DNA from: JBBTCJ01 sp038043285
Lineage (GTDB): Bacteria > Planctomycetota > Phycisphaerae > UBA1845
Assembly (NCBI GenBank): GCA_038043285.1
Contig: JBBTCJ010000036.1
Span: 30,028-94,027 of the forward strand
Direction: 5' to 3'
Length of the DNA: 64,000 bases
Positions 45,316 to 55,207 of the stretch are shown here, in pieces. Both the position numbers and the translations under genes were made by a program. Numbering within the stretch: position 1 is the first letter of the stretch; each line of letters opens with the position of its first letter. The notes under the pieces are model-generated. The model was not told where the DNA came from, made no database searches, and worked only from the letters and a program-made list of their open reading frames with translations.

Positions 45316-47178
45316 CTATGGAAGTGCTGGCCCGACCCCCGCCACGCGAAGCGGATCGAGGTAGTCGCGAATGAAAATCTCGCGCTCACCCTCGTTGGCG
45401 CACTGTTCGACCGCCGTTGCGAAGGCATGCCGCGCCGATAGCTCGTCACCGTGCGTGAGCAAGTACCTTCCGCGGACGATCGCCGGTCCGGTCAGCGAGC
45501 TGCCCAGGGGAGTGCTCCGGCTGATCGTCTCGATGGCGTCGACCAGGCGCCTCGCGGCCTCGCCGGAACCACGAACCTCAAGCACAAATAGCCCGTTGAA
45601 GGCGTGCACCTGCGTCGACGCGGCAACCAGCCGCGGCGGGGGAAGCTGGTCGGCGCCCACGTACATGCGGTCTCGATATCCGACGACCCACACCGCGTTG
45701 TCCATGCTCGTCCATGGCGATTCAGACAGCTTCTCCACCTTCGTGCGCAGACCGACTTCGAGGAATCGCGCATCGCCCAAACCATAGTGTTTTCGGCCGT
45801 GCGCATGCGAATAATACGATGGCGGCACGGTGTCGGAGGCGATCGTGGCGAAGGCGTCACCGGTTGACGCCCGCTCGCGGAGCAGGCCCATCACCCCCCG
45901 CCAGTCACGCTTGTCCAGGCGCTCGACGCCGTCGATCGTCGCGCGAAGCATTGGGAGTGCCATCAGGGAAACCAAAAGCGCCGCACCAGCCATATTCGCT
46001 GCGCTCCCGATGAACGCCAGGCGGCGCCGCAGGGCGTCAACACCCGCTGCCGCAAGGACAAACAGCGGAACGACCCCGATCAGCAGATATTGAGGCTTGG
46101 GCGTCGCGTTACCCATCAACGCGTACACCGCCGCATAGAGAAAGGGAAACGGAAGAAAGGTGGCGGCGAAAAGCAACGCAGCGTGATTCTTCCCCAGCCT
46201 GAGGGAACGGCGCGCGACCGCGATGAGTCCAAGTATGGCGAATCCGCCGGCGACGACAAGCAGCCATTCCTCTCCGGGAACCGCGTGGAAGACCCTGCGC
46301 CAGGAGTATCCCCACAACGCGGCCTGGTAGGCCTCAGCCAGCAAATCACCGGCCCGCGCCAGTACCGCCTCGCCCGGGCCTCCGACGCCACGGCGGGCGC
46401 GGTCGAGGATGATTCCGAAAATCGGTCCATACGCGGCGTACACCACGCCAAACACCGCCGCGCACGCCAAGAGGCGATGTCGCGCAGATCGTCCAGCGTC
46501 GGCCTGCGTGGGCGACCGATGGGATGCGAGGGTTTGCAGCACCGCAAACGCGAACAGCCCCAAGGCAATGAAGTGCGGATCGGTCCAGCGGGTCATTAAC
46601 AGGCTGAGCAGCGTCGCCGCAGACACAAGCCACGCTGAAAAGGTATGTCGCCGCCAGGCGCGCCCGAACGCAAGCACCGACGCCAGCGCAAAAAACAGAC
46701 AAATCGCGTAGGGTCTTGCCTCCTGGGACATGGCCACATGAAGTGGGCAGACCGCCAGGAACGCCGCGGCGACGATTCCCGCGAAGCCGCCGGCAATTCG
46801 ACTTGCAAGGCAACCCAACAGCAGGACGCCTCCAGCGCCGAAGATCGCAGCCGGGAGGCGAACCCACCAGTCGCTCGCGGCAAGGCCCAGGCGATCAAGA
46901 ACCGCGCCGATCAGATTGTCCAGCGGAGGCTGATTCAGTTCGGCGGAAAGTGCCACCAGTTGCGGCAACCGTTGATCGTACGTTTCAACCGTCGCCAGCT
47001 CGTCGATCCACAGGCTTTCCCTGTCCAGACCCCAGAGCCGAAGACCGAGCGAGGCAACCGTAATGACCACCAGTGCCGCAAATTGGGGGCGCGAAAGGCG
47101 TGCCCCGGCGGTCGCGCAAGACCGCGCCAATCCGGGCGGCAGGCAGGCCTCTGGCGACTGAGCCGATTCGTCAACCAT
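45316..47178 (-). CDS. GT39-type membrane glycosyltransferase with C-terminal domain
   Basis: 620 aa. About ten membrane segments in the first 420 residues, with the GT-C acidic motif in the first periplasmic loop (RESLWIDELATVETY) and the family loop AELNQPPLDNLI. The last 180 residues are soluble (LRERASTGDAFATIASDTVP onwards), perhaps periplasmic. It would transfer a sugar from a polyprenyl-phosphate donor. It is a paralogue in design of the protein at 38916-40628. The ATG at 47178 was chosen over a longer Arg-rich frame. Confidence 0.82.
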   Translation of the reverse strand: MVDESAQSPEACLPPGLARSCATAGARLSRPQFAALVVITVASLGLRLWGLDRESLWIDELATVETYDQRLPQLVALSAELNQPPLDNLIGAVLDRLGLAASDWWVRLPAAIFGAGGVLLLGCLASRIAGGFAGIVAAAFLAVCPLHVAMSQEARPYAICLFFALASVLAFGRAWRRHTFSAWLVSAATLLSLLMTRWTDPHFIALGLFAFAVLQTLASHRSPTQADAGRSARHRLLACAAVFGVVYAAYGPIFGIILDRARRGVGGPGEAVLARAGDLLAEAYQAALWGYSWRRVFHAVPGEEWLLVVAGGFAILGLIAVARRSLRLGKNHAALLFAATFLPFPFLYAAVYALMGNATPKPQYLLIGVVPLFVLAAAGVDALRRRLAFIGSAANMAGAALLVSLMALPMLRATIDGVERLDKRDWRGVMGLLRERASTGDAFATIASDTVPPSYYSHAHGRKHYGLGDARFLEVGLRTKVEKLSESPWTSMDNAVWVVGYRDRMYVGADQLPPPRLVAASTQVHAFNGLFVLEVRGSGEAARRLVDAIETISRSTPLGSSLTGPAIVRGRYLLTHGDELSARHAFATAVEQCANEGEREIFIRDYLDPLRVAGVGPALP

Positions 47179-47222
47179 TACGGCGGTCCGGGGGGGAATC
47201 CGTTGTGGAAGAGGCCTGGAAC

Positions 47223-47870
47223 CTATGTCCGTCGTCCCTTGATGCAGACGTAGGCCGTCAACGCCGGCGGCATCCAACGAGGGGAGTACAGCACCTCCTC
47301 GATGTGAAATCGCCGCCGCATCGCGCTCATCACCCAAGCGTTGTCGCTGACGTGGTATTTCTTGATGTTGCACCCAAGGAGGTAGAACGCGCTGTTCATC
47401 AGCACGTTCACCCCGGGAATGCCGACCACGTAACAGCCGCCCGGACGCAAAACCCGATGGATTTCCTCGAAGGCACGTTCCTGCTGCTCTGGGGGCAGCT
47501 CTTCGTGAATGCTGATGGCCACGGCGGCGGCGAACGATCCGTCGTCGAACGGAAGCTCTGTCACGCTGGCCTGCCTCAGGTCAAGGTCCAGATCGTACGG
47601 CTGGAATGTTCGGGCAACCGAATCGGCCCGCTCATGGACGTCTACGCCGACGATGCGCCGGAACTTGGACGCGAGGTTGAGGAACCCAACGCCGCTGCCG
47701 TAACCCACTTCGAGCACGCGATCGCCCGCCGGCAGAAGCGAGATGCACCGGGCCACCCGGCGGCGATAGAGACCGCCGATGATCGGCCAACGGTAATAAC
47801 GAATCGGGTCCGCCTCGCCCGTCCGGGCGTACGCCCCCGGGGCGAGCATCTGAAGTTCCATCAGCGACAC
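47223..47870 (-). CDS. SAM-dependent methyltransferase
   Basis: 215 aa. Motif I is VLEVGYGSGVGFLNLASKFR, where the usual GCGSG is GYGSG. It is followed by VGVDVHERADSVAR, ASVTELPFDDGSFAAAVAIS and the family-typical IHRVLRPGGCYVVGIPG. Probably modifies a glycan or lipid precursor. It ends 44 nt before the GT39-type gene on the same strand and its start faces the divergent methyltransferase at 48000. Confidence 0.85.
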   Translation of the reverse strand: MSLMELQMLAPGAYARTGEADPIRYYRWPIIGGLYRRRVARCISLLPAGDRVLEVGYGSGVGFLNLASKFRRIVGVDVHERADSVARTFQPYDLDLDLRQASVTELPFDDGSFAAAVAISIHEELPPEQQERAFEEIHRVLRPGGCYVVGIPGVNVLMNSAFYLLGCNIKKYHVSDNAWVMSAMRRRFHIEEVLYSPRWMPPALTAYVCIKGRRT

Positions 47871-47999
47871 CTCGCTTGACCGTACGGCAAGAACGAACCG
47901 CGGTCATCCGGGGTATATCGGACGTTCGACCGACGCGGATGAAGCCCCATCGACCCGAACGTGCTTTGACGGTCCCGCCCAACGACCGATAAGAACAAC

Positions 48000-48680
48000 G
48001 TGAGCCTTCTAGCTTCCAATGCCCGCGTTGCGGGATTGTTCGACGACGCCGCCGCCTCGTACGAGGAATCCAGCAATCCCTACACCCTCGGACGTCGGGC
48101 GGACACGCTGGCGGCGCTGGTCCAGGGACGGTCTCTGGAACTCGGCGGAGGCACGGCCGCCGTCACCAGCCGGCTCGCCGATCGCAGCCGCGCGATTCAC
48201 TCCGACATCGCCCCGGCGATGTGTCGCATCGCGCACTCCAAGGTCGGATGCCCCAGCGTCTGTTTCGATGCACAGTGGATACCGATCGCGGACGCCAGCA
48301 TCGATACCGCGATCGCCTCCGAAATGATTTACTATCTCTCCGAACCCGAGCGATTCGTTCGTGAAGCCTACCGCGTGCTTCGACCGGGGGGCAAACTCCT
48401 GATGTCCACCACCAACCCGGCGGCCGCCATTCTCGACCGAGGCCGCGCGTGCCTTCGACGACTGGGATTTCGAGGAATGTTCTTCGACGACGGCTCGCCG
48501 CGCTTTCTTCGGCTTCGCGACGTCAAGGACATGCTCCAGCACGCGGGATTTGTAGTCGAGCGCACCTGGAACATCCTCCCCCTTCCCTTCGCGGCGTTGG
48601 ATCGCCTCAACCGTCTGTTGGAGCGGACGCCCATTGCCCGATGGGGGCTGTTCATGATGATCGCGGCCCGTAAGCCATAG
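48000..48680 (+). CDS. SAM-dependent methyltransferase
   Basis: 226 aa. Motif I is degenerate (SLELGGGTAAVTSRLADRS), then HSDIAPAMCRIA, SEMIYYLSEPERFVREAYRV and LRPGGKLLMSTTNP. The GTG at 48000 is 129 nt from the divergent methyltransferase start. Probably part of the polysaccharide region; the substrate is unknown. Confidence 0.83.
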   Translation: MSLLASNARVAGLFDDAAASYEESSNPYTLGRRADTLAALVQGRSLELGGGTAAVTSRLADRSRAIHSDIAPAMCRIAHSKVGCPSVCFDAQWIPIADASIDTAIASEMIYYLSEPERFVREAYRVLRPGGKLLMSTTNPAAAILDRGRACLRRLGFRGMFFDDGSPRFLRLRDVKDMLQHAGFVVERTWNILPLPFAALDRLNRLLERTPIARWGLFMMIAARKP

Positions 48681-48700
48681 CCCGCATCTCCACCGCAACT

Positions 48701-50800
48701 CTACCGCGGAAAAGCTTCGACCACGCCGCCGTCGATCGGCAGCGTCGCCCCGGTCGTAGGCGTCGCGTTGCTGGCGAAGAACACTACGGCCAGGCCGACG
48801 TGTCGGGGCGTCACGCGGGTCTTAAGCAGGGTTCGCTGCCGGTAGTACTCCGGAAGCTCCGACTCATTCATCCGCCGACTTTTCGCACGTTCAGGTCCGA
48901 CCGCCCGCCACAGCCCAGAGGGATTCTCCTCGTCGCCGAAGACCGCGTCCGGCGTCAGCATGTTCACCCGGACTCCATGCGGCGCGAATTCGATCGCCGC
49001 GACCTTGCCGAGTTGATGGGCGGCGGCCTTCGACGCGCTATAGGCCCCGAAATCCTTGCCCGGACCGAGGACGTTCTTGCTGGAGACGATCACCACGTTG
49101 CCGCCCAGACCCTGTCGCTGCAAGACTATCGCGCCCTCCCGAAGCACCAGGAGACAACCGGTGGCGTTTACCTCCATCAGCCGGCGAAAATCGGCCGCCG
49201 CCAGGTCCGCAAGCGGCGACACGTGGGCGACGCCGGCGTTGGGAACCACGACGTCGACGCCGCCGAAGAATCGGCAGGCCTCATCGAACCCCTCGCGGAC
49301 ACTGCGCTCGTCGGTGACGTCCATGGTCAGGGGAATGCACCTTCCGGGACCGAATTGTCGCTCGATCCGGGCCGCCGCATTCGACGCCCGGTCCGCGTCC
49401 ACATCGCACAAGGCAACGTGTGCCCCGGCCTCGGCGCAGGCCTCGGCAATCCCCACGCCGATCGCGCCCGCCCCACCGGAAATGAGCACGACTTGCCCAG
49501 CCAGCGATGCGGCGACCTTCTTTCCGAGCTTGGCCCGCTGCAAGTCACGGAACTCCATCGCCGCCAAATCCTTATTCGGGAGCGACTCATACCCGCCCGC
49601 GAGAAAGGCGCGGAGTTTGGCTCGCAGGGTGTGTTCGGCGATATCGGCCGCGATCCGCGCGTCGCGTTTCGTTGCCCCCCAGCAAAACAGACCCGCCCCC
49701 GGCAGCAACACCACGCGCGGCGCGGCATCGAGTTCCGAAACCGAGCTTGTATGGCTCGCGGCGTACGCGCGATAGGCTTCCTTGCATTCCGTGACCGCGT
49801 CGCCGAGTTGCCCACGCAACCCCTCCGCGTCGCCCCACTTCGGCGACGGAACGTACAGGTAGCGGGCCTTTGTACGAATCAGGTGATCACTGGTCAGCGG
49901 TCCGCTGCGGCAGAGTTCCAACGCTTCATCGCTGTCCGCCAAAGAGAGCAGTTCGGAATCGCCGCGCCACTCCAGCACCGATCTCTGGATGGGACCGTCC
50001 TCGCCCTGGGGGCGATGCGCCAGCAAACCGCGCAGCATCGGGCCGACTTCAGCCGCCAGGGCCGCGGGTTCCTTCGTCCGGCTGAACGCAACGCGAACCT
50101 GTCGGCCTGTGACGATGCCCTCCAGAAATCTTTCGCAACGATCAACCAGTTCAACGTGCCGCTCGTAGGACGTCCGCGCGTCGTCCGCGAAGGTAACCAA
50201 CCCATGCTGGAGGAGAACGATCCCCTCGGCATCCGGCTTCGCCGCCATCGCGACCGCCACCGCCTGAGCAAGGGCGAACCCCGGCTTGACGTACGGCACG
50301 ACGACGACACCTTCGCCCATCGCCGCACGGGACAACTCCGCCCCGCGCGGCTGATTGGTGACCGAAAGCACGGCATCCGCGTGCGAATGATCGACGAACC
50401 GATGCGGCAACGCGGCGTGCAACAGAGTCTCCATCGACGGCGTCGGGGCGTCCGCATCGAGAAGATGCGTGCGGATTTCGTTCACCATCGCCTGGTCATC
50501 TAGTTCGACCAGACGGAGGAGTCGCCGAAGGTGCGCAAGTTGGATCGCGGGCATCCCCTTCGGCTCGATCGACGCCAGATCCCAACCCGAAGCCTTGACG
50601 TGGAGCACCTCGATATCGTCGCCGAGGAGCGTTCGATGCCCGCGTTTGATCGAAACGTTCCCGCCGCCGTGCACAACCAGCCCGGCGTCCTCACCGATCA
50701 AACAAGCGGAATAAAGCCGAAGGGCGAAGTCCCCCCCATACGGCTCGCCCCACCGGCGAACCGCCTCCCGTGCGCCGTCGTCGGTCCATCGACTCTTCAT
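48701..50800 (-). CDS. Bifunctional class II aldolase / short-chain dehydrogenase
   Basis: 699 aa. Residues about 1-400 are a class II (adducin-like) aldolase with the zinc-site HGGGNVS and VDHSHADAVLSVTNQPRG. The C-terminal about 260 residues are an SDR: VVLISGGAGAIGVGIAEACA, NAGVAHVSPLADL, the catalytic YSASKAAAHQLGK, and PIDGGVVEAFPR at the end. Fusions of this type include the rhamnulose-1-phosphate aldolase/lactaldehyde dehydrogenase enzymes. No rhamnose or fucose genes or microcompartment shell genes are in the window, so the sugar is not established. Ends close to the methyltransferase gene, with which it is convergent. Confidence 0.88.
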   Translation of the reverse strand: MKSRWTDDGAREAVRRWGEPYGGDFALRLYSACLIGEDAGLVVHGGGNVSIKRGHRTLLGDDIEVLHVKASGWDLASIEPKGMPAIQLAHLRRLLRLVELDDQAMVNEIRTHLLDADAPTPSMETLLHAALPHRFVDHSHADAVLSVTNQPRGAELSRAAMGEGVVVVPYVKPGFALAQAVAVAMAAKPDAEGIVLLQHGLVTFADDARTSYERHVELVDRCERFLEGIVTGRQVRVAFSRTKEPAALAAEVGPMLRGLLAHRPQGEDGPIQRSVLEWRGDSELLSLADSDEALELCRSGPLTSDHLIRTKARYLYVPSPKWGDAEGLRGQLGDAVTECKEAYRAYAASHTSSVSELDAAPRVVLLPGAGLFCWGATKRDARIAADIAEHTLRAKLRAFLAGGYESLPNKDLAAMEFRDLQRAKLGKKVAASLAGQVVLISGGAGAIGVGIAEACAEAGAHVALCDVDADRASNAAARIERQFGPGRCIPLTMDVTDERSVREGFDEACRFFGGVDVVVPNAGVAHVSPLADLAAADFRRLMEVNATGCLLVLREGAIVLQRQGLGGNVVIVSSKNVLGPGKDFGAYSASKAAAHQLGKVAAIEFAPHGVRVNMLTPDAVFGDEENPSGLWRAVGPERAKSRRMNESELPEYYRQRTLLKTRVTPRHVGLAVVFFASNATPTTGATLPIDGGVVEAFPR

Positions 50801-50954
50801 GGAAAAACGCGAACCCACAGCCCCAAGAAGGTACCACGCGAGCCGCGGACTGCTCCCCTTGACGCGAAGTGTCAAGGGTCAGCCCGCGCGGACGCGCACT
50901 CACACGGTCTCTGTCAGGTGCTCGGGCGACAAGCCCCGACGGTGTATCCCGGAG

Positions 50955-51776
50955 CTACGACGGAACCACCTGCGTCATGTGCAACGCGCCGCGCTGGCCG
51001 GCCATCTCCACGAACGCCTCCCACGCCTGCACGTCGGTGCTTCCCTCATGCACGATACTTCGGACCGCCTGGATCATCGACACCGGCCAATTCGATTGGA
51101 AGATGTTCCGCCCCATGTCCACGCCGACGGCGCCCTCAGACACGGCGCGGTACGCCAGAAGCAAGGCCTCCCGCTCTTCAATCTTCTTCCCGCCCGCGAT
51201 CACCACCGGAACCGGGCAACCCGCCACGACCTTCTCAAACCCCTCGCAATGATACGTTTTGACGATATGCGCCCCGAGTTCCGCCGCGATACGACAGGCG
51301 AGACCCAGATAGCGCGCATCCCGCGTCATCTGCTTCCCCACCGCCGTCACCGCAAGCACCGGAATCCCGTACCGCTGTCCCTCGTCGCAGAGCCTCGCCA
51401 GGTTCGCCAGCGTCTGCTTCTCGTGCTCCGAACCGACGAAGATGGAGATCGCCAACGCCGAGGCGTTGACCCGGACTGCGTCTTCGATCGAAACCGTCAG
51501 ATCCTCATTCGACAAGTCATCCTGAAGGACGCTCGTCCCGCCGGAAACTCGAAGGACAATCGGGACGCGGCAATCCGGCGCGATGCAATTCCGCAGCACC
51601 CCCCGCGTCAACATCAGCGCGTCGGCAAAGGGCAGAAGCGGCGCGACCACTTTCCCCGGCTGCTCCAGACCGCTCGTGGGACCCTGAAAATAGCCGTGAT
51701 CGACGGCCAACATCACGCACCGCCGCGTCGTCGGCGAGATGATGCCGGCCAACCGATTCTGCATTCCCCAGTCCAT
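50955..51776 (-). CDS. LsrF-like class I aldolase family protein
   Basis: 273 aa. RRCVMLAVDHGYFQGPTSGL is the LsrF/DhnA-type hallmark; KTYHCEGFEKV holds the Schiff-base-region lysine and PVVIAGGKKIEEREAL a phosphate-binding segment, with GVDMGRNIFQS near the end. LsrF acts on phosphorylated autoinducer-2 in enterics; related proteins are fructose-bisphosphate or aromatic-precursor aldolases. No other lsr gene is present, so the substrate is open. The ATG at 51776 was chosen because MDWGMQNRL begins the homology; another ATG at 51815 is possible. Confidence 0.82.
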   Translation of the reverse strand: MDWGMQNRLAGIISPTTRRCVMLAVDHGYFQGPTSGLEQPGKVVAPLLPFADALMLTRGVLRNCIAPDCRVPIVLRVSGGTSVLQDDLSNEDLTVSIEDAVRVNASALAISIFVGSEHEKQTLANLARLCDEGQRYGIPVLAVTAVGKQMTRDARYLGLACRIAAELGAHIVKTYHCEGFEKVVAGCPVPVVIAGGKKIEEREALLLAYRAVSEGAVGVDMGRNIFQSNWPVSMIQAVRSIVHEGSTDVQAWEAFVEMAGQRGALHMTQVVPS

Positions 51777-51912
51777 GGAGTAGTTCCAAACGCGGCTCGG
51801 GATGGCCGGGTGCATCCAGTACGTCGTCGCCGCGATCTTCCCGACGGTCGCGGGCAGGCAGCCTACCGTTCGCGGGCGGACTTGCCAACCCGCGGCGACT
51901 CGCGGACAGCCA

Positions 51913-53472
51913 CTAACCTGAGGGTTCGCGGTCGCCGGAGCGCGAGATTTCGCGCAACTCCTCAAGACCAAGCAGTCGCCCCGCCACGCCGAACGACGCC
52001 GCCCCGACCACAACGAGCACCACCACCTGCACCGACGCCATATCGCCCCAGATCCGTGGACCGACCCCGCGGAGGCTTACCAGGACCAGCGCGGCCAACA
52101 TGACGGCCGCGGCCAGCGCCATCCGCACCACCACCTCGCCGAGCCGCGCCCAGGCAATCTGAGCCATCCGCCCCATCAGCACACGGATCAACCAACAGAC
52201 CTGCACGACGGCGCAGATGGACGTCGCCAGCGCCAACCCCCGCTCCTCCATCGGGAACACCAGAATCAGACTCAAGACTAGGTTCAACGCCACGGTCGCA
52301 GCCGCGACCCGCGCCGGCGTTCGGCTGTCATGCAGGGCGTAAAACGTTCGCGCCACCATGTGCTGCACGAAGTAAGCTGCGATCCCCATGCTGTAATACA
52401 CCAGCGTCGCCGACACGCGAGCCGTATCCGAGACATCAAACTCTCCACGCTGATACAACGCCGCCACCAGCGGACGGGCGATGAACGCCAATCCGACGGA
52501 CGACGGCAGGGCGATGAACAGCGAAAGCCGGACTCCGCGCTCGAACACCTCCGCCAACCCGTGGTAGTCTCCCGCGGCCGCTCGCGCCGAGAGCACCGGG
52601 AAGCTCGCGGTCGCTATCGAAATCCCAAAGACTCCCAGCGGAAGTTGATAAAGGAACTGGGCGTAACCCAACACCGCCGGTCCGACGCGTTGCCCATCCT
52701 CGATCACAAACCAGTAAGCAATCAGACTGTCCATCAACGTGCTGATCTGGATCGCCGACAGCCCCAGCGCCATGGGCAGCATCAACGAAAACACGCGTCG
52801 AAGTTGAGGATCGTGCCAGGACCACGCCAGCGTCGGAAAAAGCGATTCAAACCGCAGCGCCACCAGGGTGGCCGCGAGCTGCAACAACCCAGCCGCCAAC
52901 GCCGCCGCACAGACGACGTACATCAGCGAACGCCCCGACAGCCCTCCATACCATCCCCCGCCGACCATCGCCGAAAGCATCAGCAGGTTGAGCAGGCTCG
53001 GAGCAGCAGCCGGAACGGCGAAGTGACCGCGGACGTGGAGCACGCCGCCGGCCACCGCCACCGCGCAAATCAGTGGACCGTAGGGCAGCAGGATCGCCGT
53101 CAAGTCCACCACCAGGTCGTTCGTTGCGTCGCGCCAACAGAACAGACCGGCCTCCGCGGCGACGGTCAATCCTCCAAGCACGGCGAGCATGGCCGTCAGT
53201 ACCACGCCGACGAATCGCCGCGATTCCGCCTCTCCGCGAGCTTGGAGACTCTCCGTCAGCACCGGAACCATCGCCGACGACAACGCCCCTTCGCCGAACA
53301 TGCGGCGCGTGAGGTTGGGAATCTGAAACGCGATCCGGAACGCGGACAACAGCTCGCTGGTGCTGAAGAAATAGCTGAACATCGCTTCGCGCAGCAAACC
53401 CAGCACCCGCGAGAGGAGCGTCAGCGCCGCAATCAACCCAGCCGAAGATACGACTCGCCGCCCCAGCCCCAT
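51913..53472 (-). CDS. murJ: Lipid II flippase MurJ (MviN family)
   Basis: 519 aa with about 14 hydrophobic segments. The first helices carry the MurJ signature SRVLGLLREAMFSYFFSTSE and FRIAFQIPNLTRRMFGEGAL. MurJ flips lipid II across the inner membrane for peptidoglycan synthesis. Its presence agrees with a peptidoglycan wall, as in modern views of Planctomycetota. The ATG at 53472 was used, giving a normal length. It is divergent from purD, with a 249-nt gap between them. Confidence 0.95.
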   Translation of the reverse strand: MGLGRRVVSSAGLIAALTLLSRVLGLLREAMFSYFFSTSELLSAFRIAFQIPNLTRRMFGEGALSSAMVPVLTESLQARGEAESRRFVGVVLTAMLAVLGGLTVAAEAGLFCWRDATNDLVVDLTAILLPYGPLICAVAVAGGVLHVRGHFAVPAAAPSLLNLLMLSAMVGGGWYGGLSGRSLMYVVCAAALAAGLLQLAATLVALRFESLFPTLAWSWHDPQLRRVFSLMLPMALGLSAIQISTLMDSLIAYWFVIEDGQRVGPAVLGYAQFLYQLPLGVFGISIATASFPVLSARAAAGDYHGLAEVFERGVRLSLFIALPSSVGLAFIARPLVAALYQRGEFDVSDTARVSATLVYYSMGIAAYFVQHMVARTFYALHDSRTPARVAAATVALNLVLSLILVFPMEERGLALATSICAVVQVCWLIRVLMGRMAQIAWARLGEVVVRMALAAAVMLAALVLVSLRGVGPRIWGDMASVQVVVLVVVGAASFGVAGRLLGLEELREISRSGDREPSG

Positions 53473-53721
53473 GGGCGGAAGGCTAGGGTGTCGCGGCGTG
53501 CGGAACAAGAACCGTGGGGCACGTGCTCGCACCTGCCTTTACCATTCGCGGTGCCCACGGCGGGTAGTCGGGCAGATCATCGATCTACCACTGCGCGATG
53601 TCGGTGGAAGCAGCTGCCAGAAACTACCTTGACACCGTTTCCCGCGTTGGTCACGGACCAGCGGAGCCGCCCGAACCTGCCGGTTTGACGATCGGATTCG
53701 TTTTCGACACCATGCCTCGCC

Positions 53722-55008
53722 ATGAGGGTTCTGGTTCTTGGCAGTGGCGGGCGGGAACATGCGTTGGCGAAGTTCCTCGCCCAAAGCCCGCACGTCTCCC
53801 ACGTGCTTTGTGCCCCGGGCAACGCCGGCACGGATGAAGTCGGCGAAAACGTCTCCGGCGACCTGTCCAAACTCGACTCCATGGTCGCCCTCGCCAAGGA
53901 ACGCAACGTCGACTTGACCATCGTCGGGCCCGAAGCGCCCCTTTGTGCCGGAATCGTCGATCGTTTCCAGGCAGCCGGCCTCAGCATCTTCGGCCCCACG
54001 GCGGCTGCCGCTCGCATCGAAGGCGACAAGGCCTACGCCAAGCGATTGATGAAACGGGCTCACGTTCCGACCGCCGAGGCACGAATCTTCGATCGTTACA
54101 ACGAGGCCCGCGACTACGTGGCCACGCGCGATGCGGGGGTGGTCGTCAAGGCCTCCGGTCTTGCGGCTGGGAAAGGCGTTGTCGTCTGCCCCGAACCCGC
54201 CGAGGCGCTGGTCGCTTTAGAGCAGATCATGCTCCACCGCCAATTCGGCGACGCCGGCGGCACGGTGGTCGTCGAGGAGATCCTCAGGGGCCAGGAGCTG
54301 TCCATCCACGCGTTTGTGGACGATCGGACGATCTATGTGCTCGATTCCGCCCAGGACCACAAAGCCGTCGGCGACGGCGACGTCGGCCCCAACACCGGCG
54401 GCATGGGCGCCTACAGCCCGGCCCCCATCGCCACGGATGACGTCCTCCGGATCGTTGAGCGGGAGGTTCTTGTCCCCATTGTCGACGCCCTCCGCGGCGA
54501 AGGATCGCCGTATCGCGGCGTCCTCTACGCCGGGCTGATGCTCACGCCCGCCGGTCCCAAAGTGCTGGAGTTCAATTGCCGATTCGGCGACCCGGAAACG
54601 CAGGTTCTCCTCAGTCGCTTGGATTGCGATGTTTTTGAACTCCTCAGCGCCGTCGTGGATGGACGACTCGACCAAGCCGAGGTGCGATGGAAAAGCGATT
54701 CTGCCGTCTGCGTGGTCATGGCTTCAGGCGGTTACCCCGGAGACTACCAGAGAGGTAAGCGCATCGAAGGATTGGATCGGGCATCCGCCCTACCTGGCGT
54801 CCACGTGTTCCACGCGGGCACGCGGCGTCAGGGGAGCGAGGTCGCAAGCTCCGGCGGGCGGGTGCTGGCCGTCACCGCGCTGGGATCCACCATCGCCGAC
54901 GCCAAGCTCCGCGCCTACGAAGCCGTTGACATGATTCATTTTGAGAAAGCCTTTTGCCGCCGCGACATCGCCGATAAGGCCATGAACGCAGCCGGCTCGC
55001 TGAAGTGA
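53722..55008 (+). CDS. purD: Phosphoribosylamine-glycine ligase
   Basis: 428 aa, the second step of purine synthesis (GAR formation). Motifs: VLVLGSGGREHALAKFL, VGPEAPLCAGIVD, the ATP-grasp KASGLAAGKGVVV and EEILRGQELSIHAFVD, and QDHKAVGDGDVGPNTGGMGA. The length is normal and the start MRVLVLGSGG is canonical. Confidence 0.98.
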   Translation: MRVLVLGSGGREHALAKFLAQSPHVSHVLCAPGNAGTDEVGENVSGDLSKLDSMVALAKERNVDLTIVGPEAPLCAGIVDRFQAAGLSIFGPTAAAARIEGDKAYAKRLMKRAHVPTAEARIFDRYNEARDYVATRDAGVVVKASGLAAGKGVVVCPEPAEALVALEQIMLHRQFGDAGGTVVVEEILRGQELSIHAFVDDRTIYVLDSAQDHKAVGDGDVGPNTGGMGAYSPAPIATDDVLRIVEREVLVPIVDALRGEGSPYRGVLYAGLMLTPAGPKVLEFNCRFGDPETQVLLSRLDCDVFELLSAVVDGRLDQAEVRWKSDSAVCVVMASGGYPGDYQRGKRIEGLDRASALPGVHVFHAGTRRQGSEVASSGGRVLAVTALGSTIADAKLRAYEAVDMIHFEKAFCRRDIADKAMNAAGSLK

Positions 55009-55018
55009 CCTTCCGTCG

Positions 55019-55141
55019 TTACAGCAGCAGCGGCCCCACGACGTAAAACACGTCCGCGAGCGAAGCCGCAACGCACCCGCCGAACTGCAGCACGACCGCC
55101 CCGGTACACGCCAACGCGACAAACTCTGCAAAGCGCCTCAT
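55019..55141 (-). CDS. Tiny lipobox peptide (40 aa)
   Basis: 40 aa: MRRFAEFVALACTGAVVLQF followed by GGCVAASLADVFYVVGPLLL. A positively charged start, a hydrophobic stretch and Cys at residue 23 after FGG look like a lipoprotein signal. The mature part would be only about 18 hydrophobic residues. AAGGAG lies about 10 nt before the ATG, which supports translation. A similar peptide is encoded 66 nt upstream on the same strand. The function is unknown. Confidence 0.65.
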   Translation of the reverse strand: MRRFAEFVALACTGAVVLQFGGCVAASLADVFYVVGPLLL

Positions 55142-55207
55142 GCGCGTGATCTCCTTCTTAACTTCAGGCGTTCATGCCAAACGAACCCGCCAACGAGTCC
55201 TCGACGC

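Noticed and set aside
50955..51776. Naming the aldolase lsrF and inferring autoinducer-2 metabolism
   Set aside because: No other lsr gene is nearby and the family has several substrates.
48701..51776. Aldolase genes as part of a sugar microcompartment locus
   Set aside because: No shell-protein gene or other pathway enzyme was found in the window.
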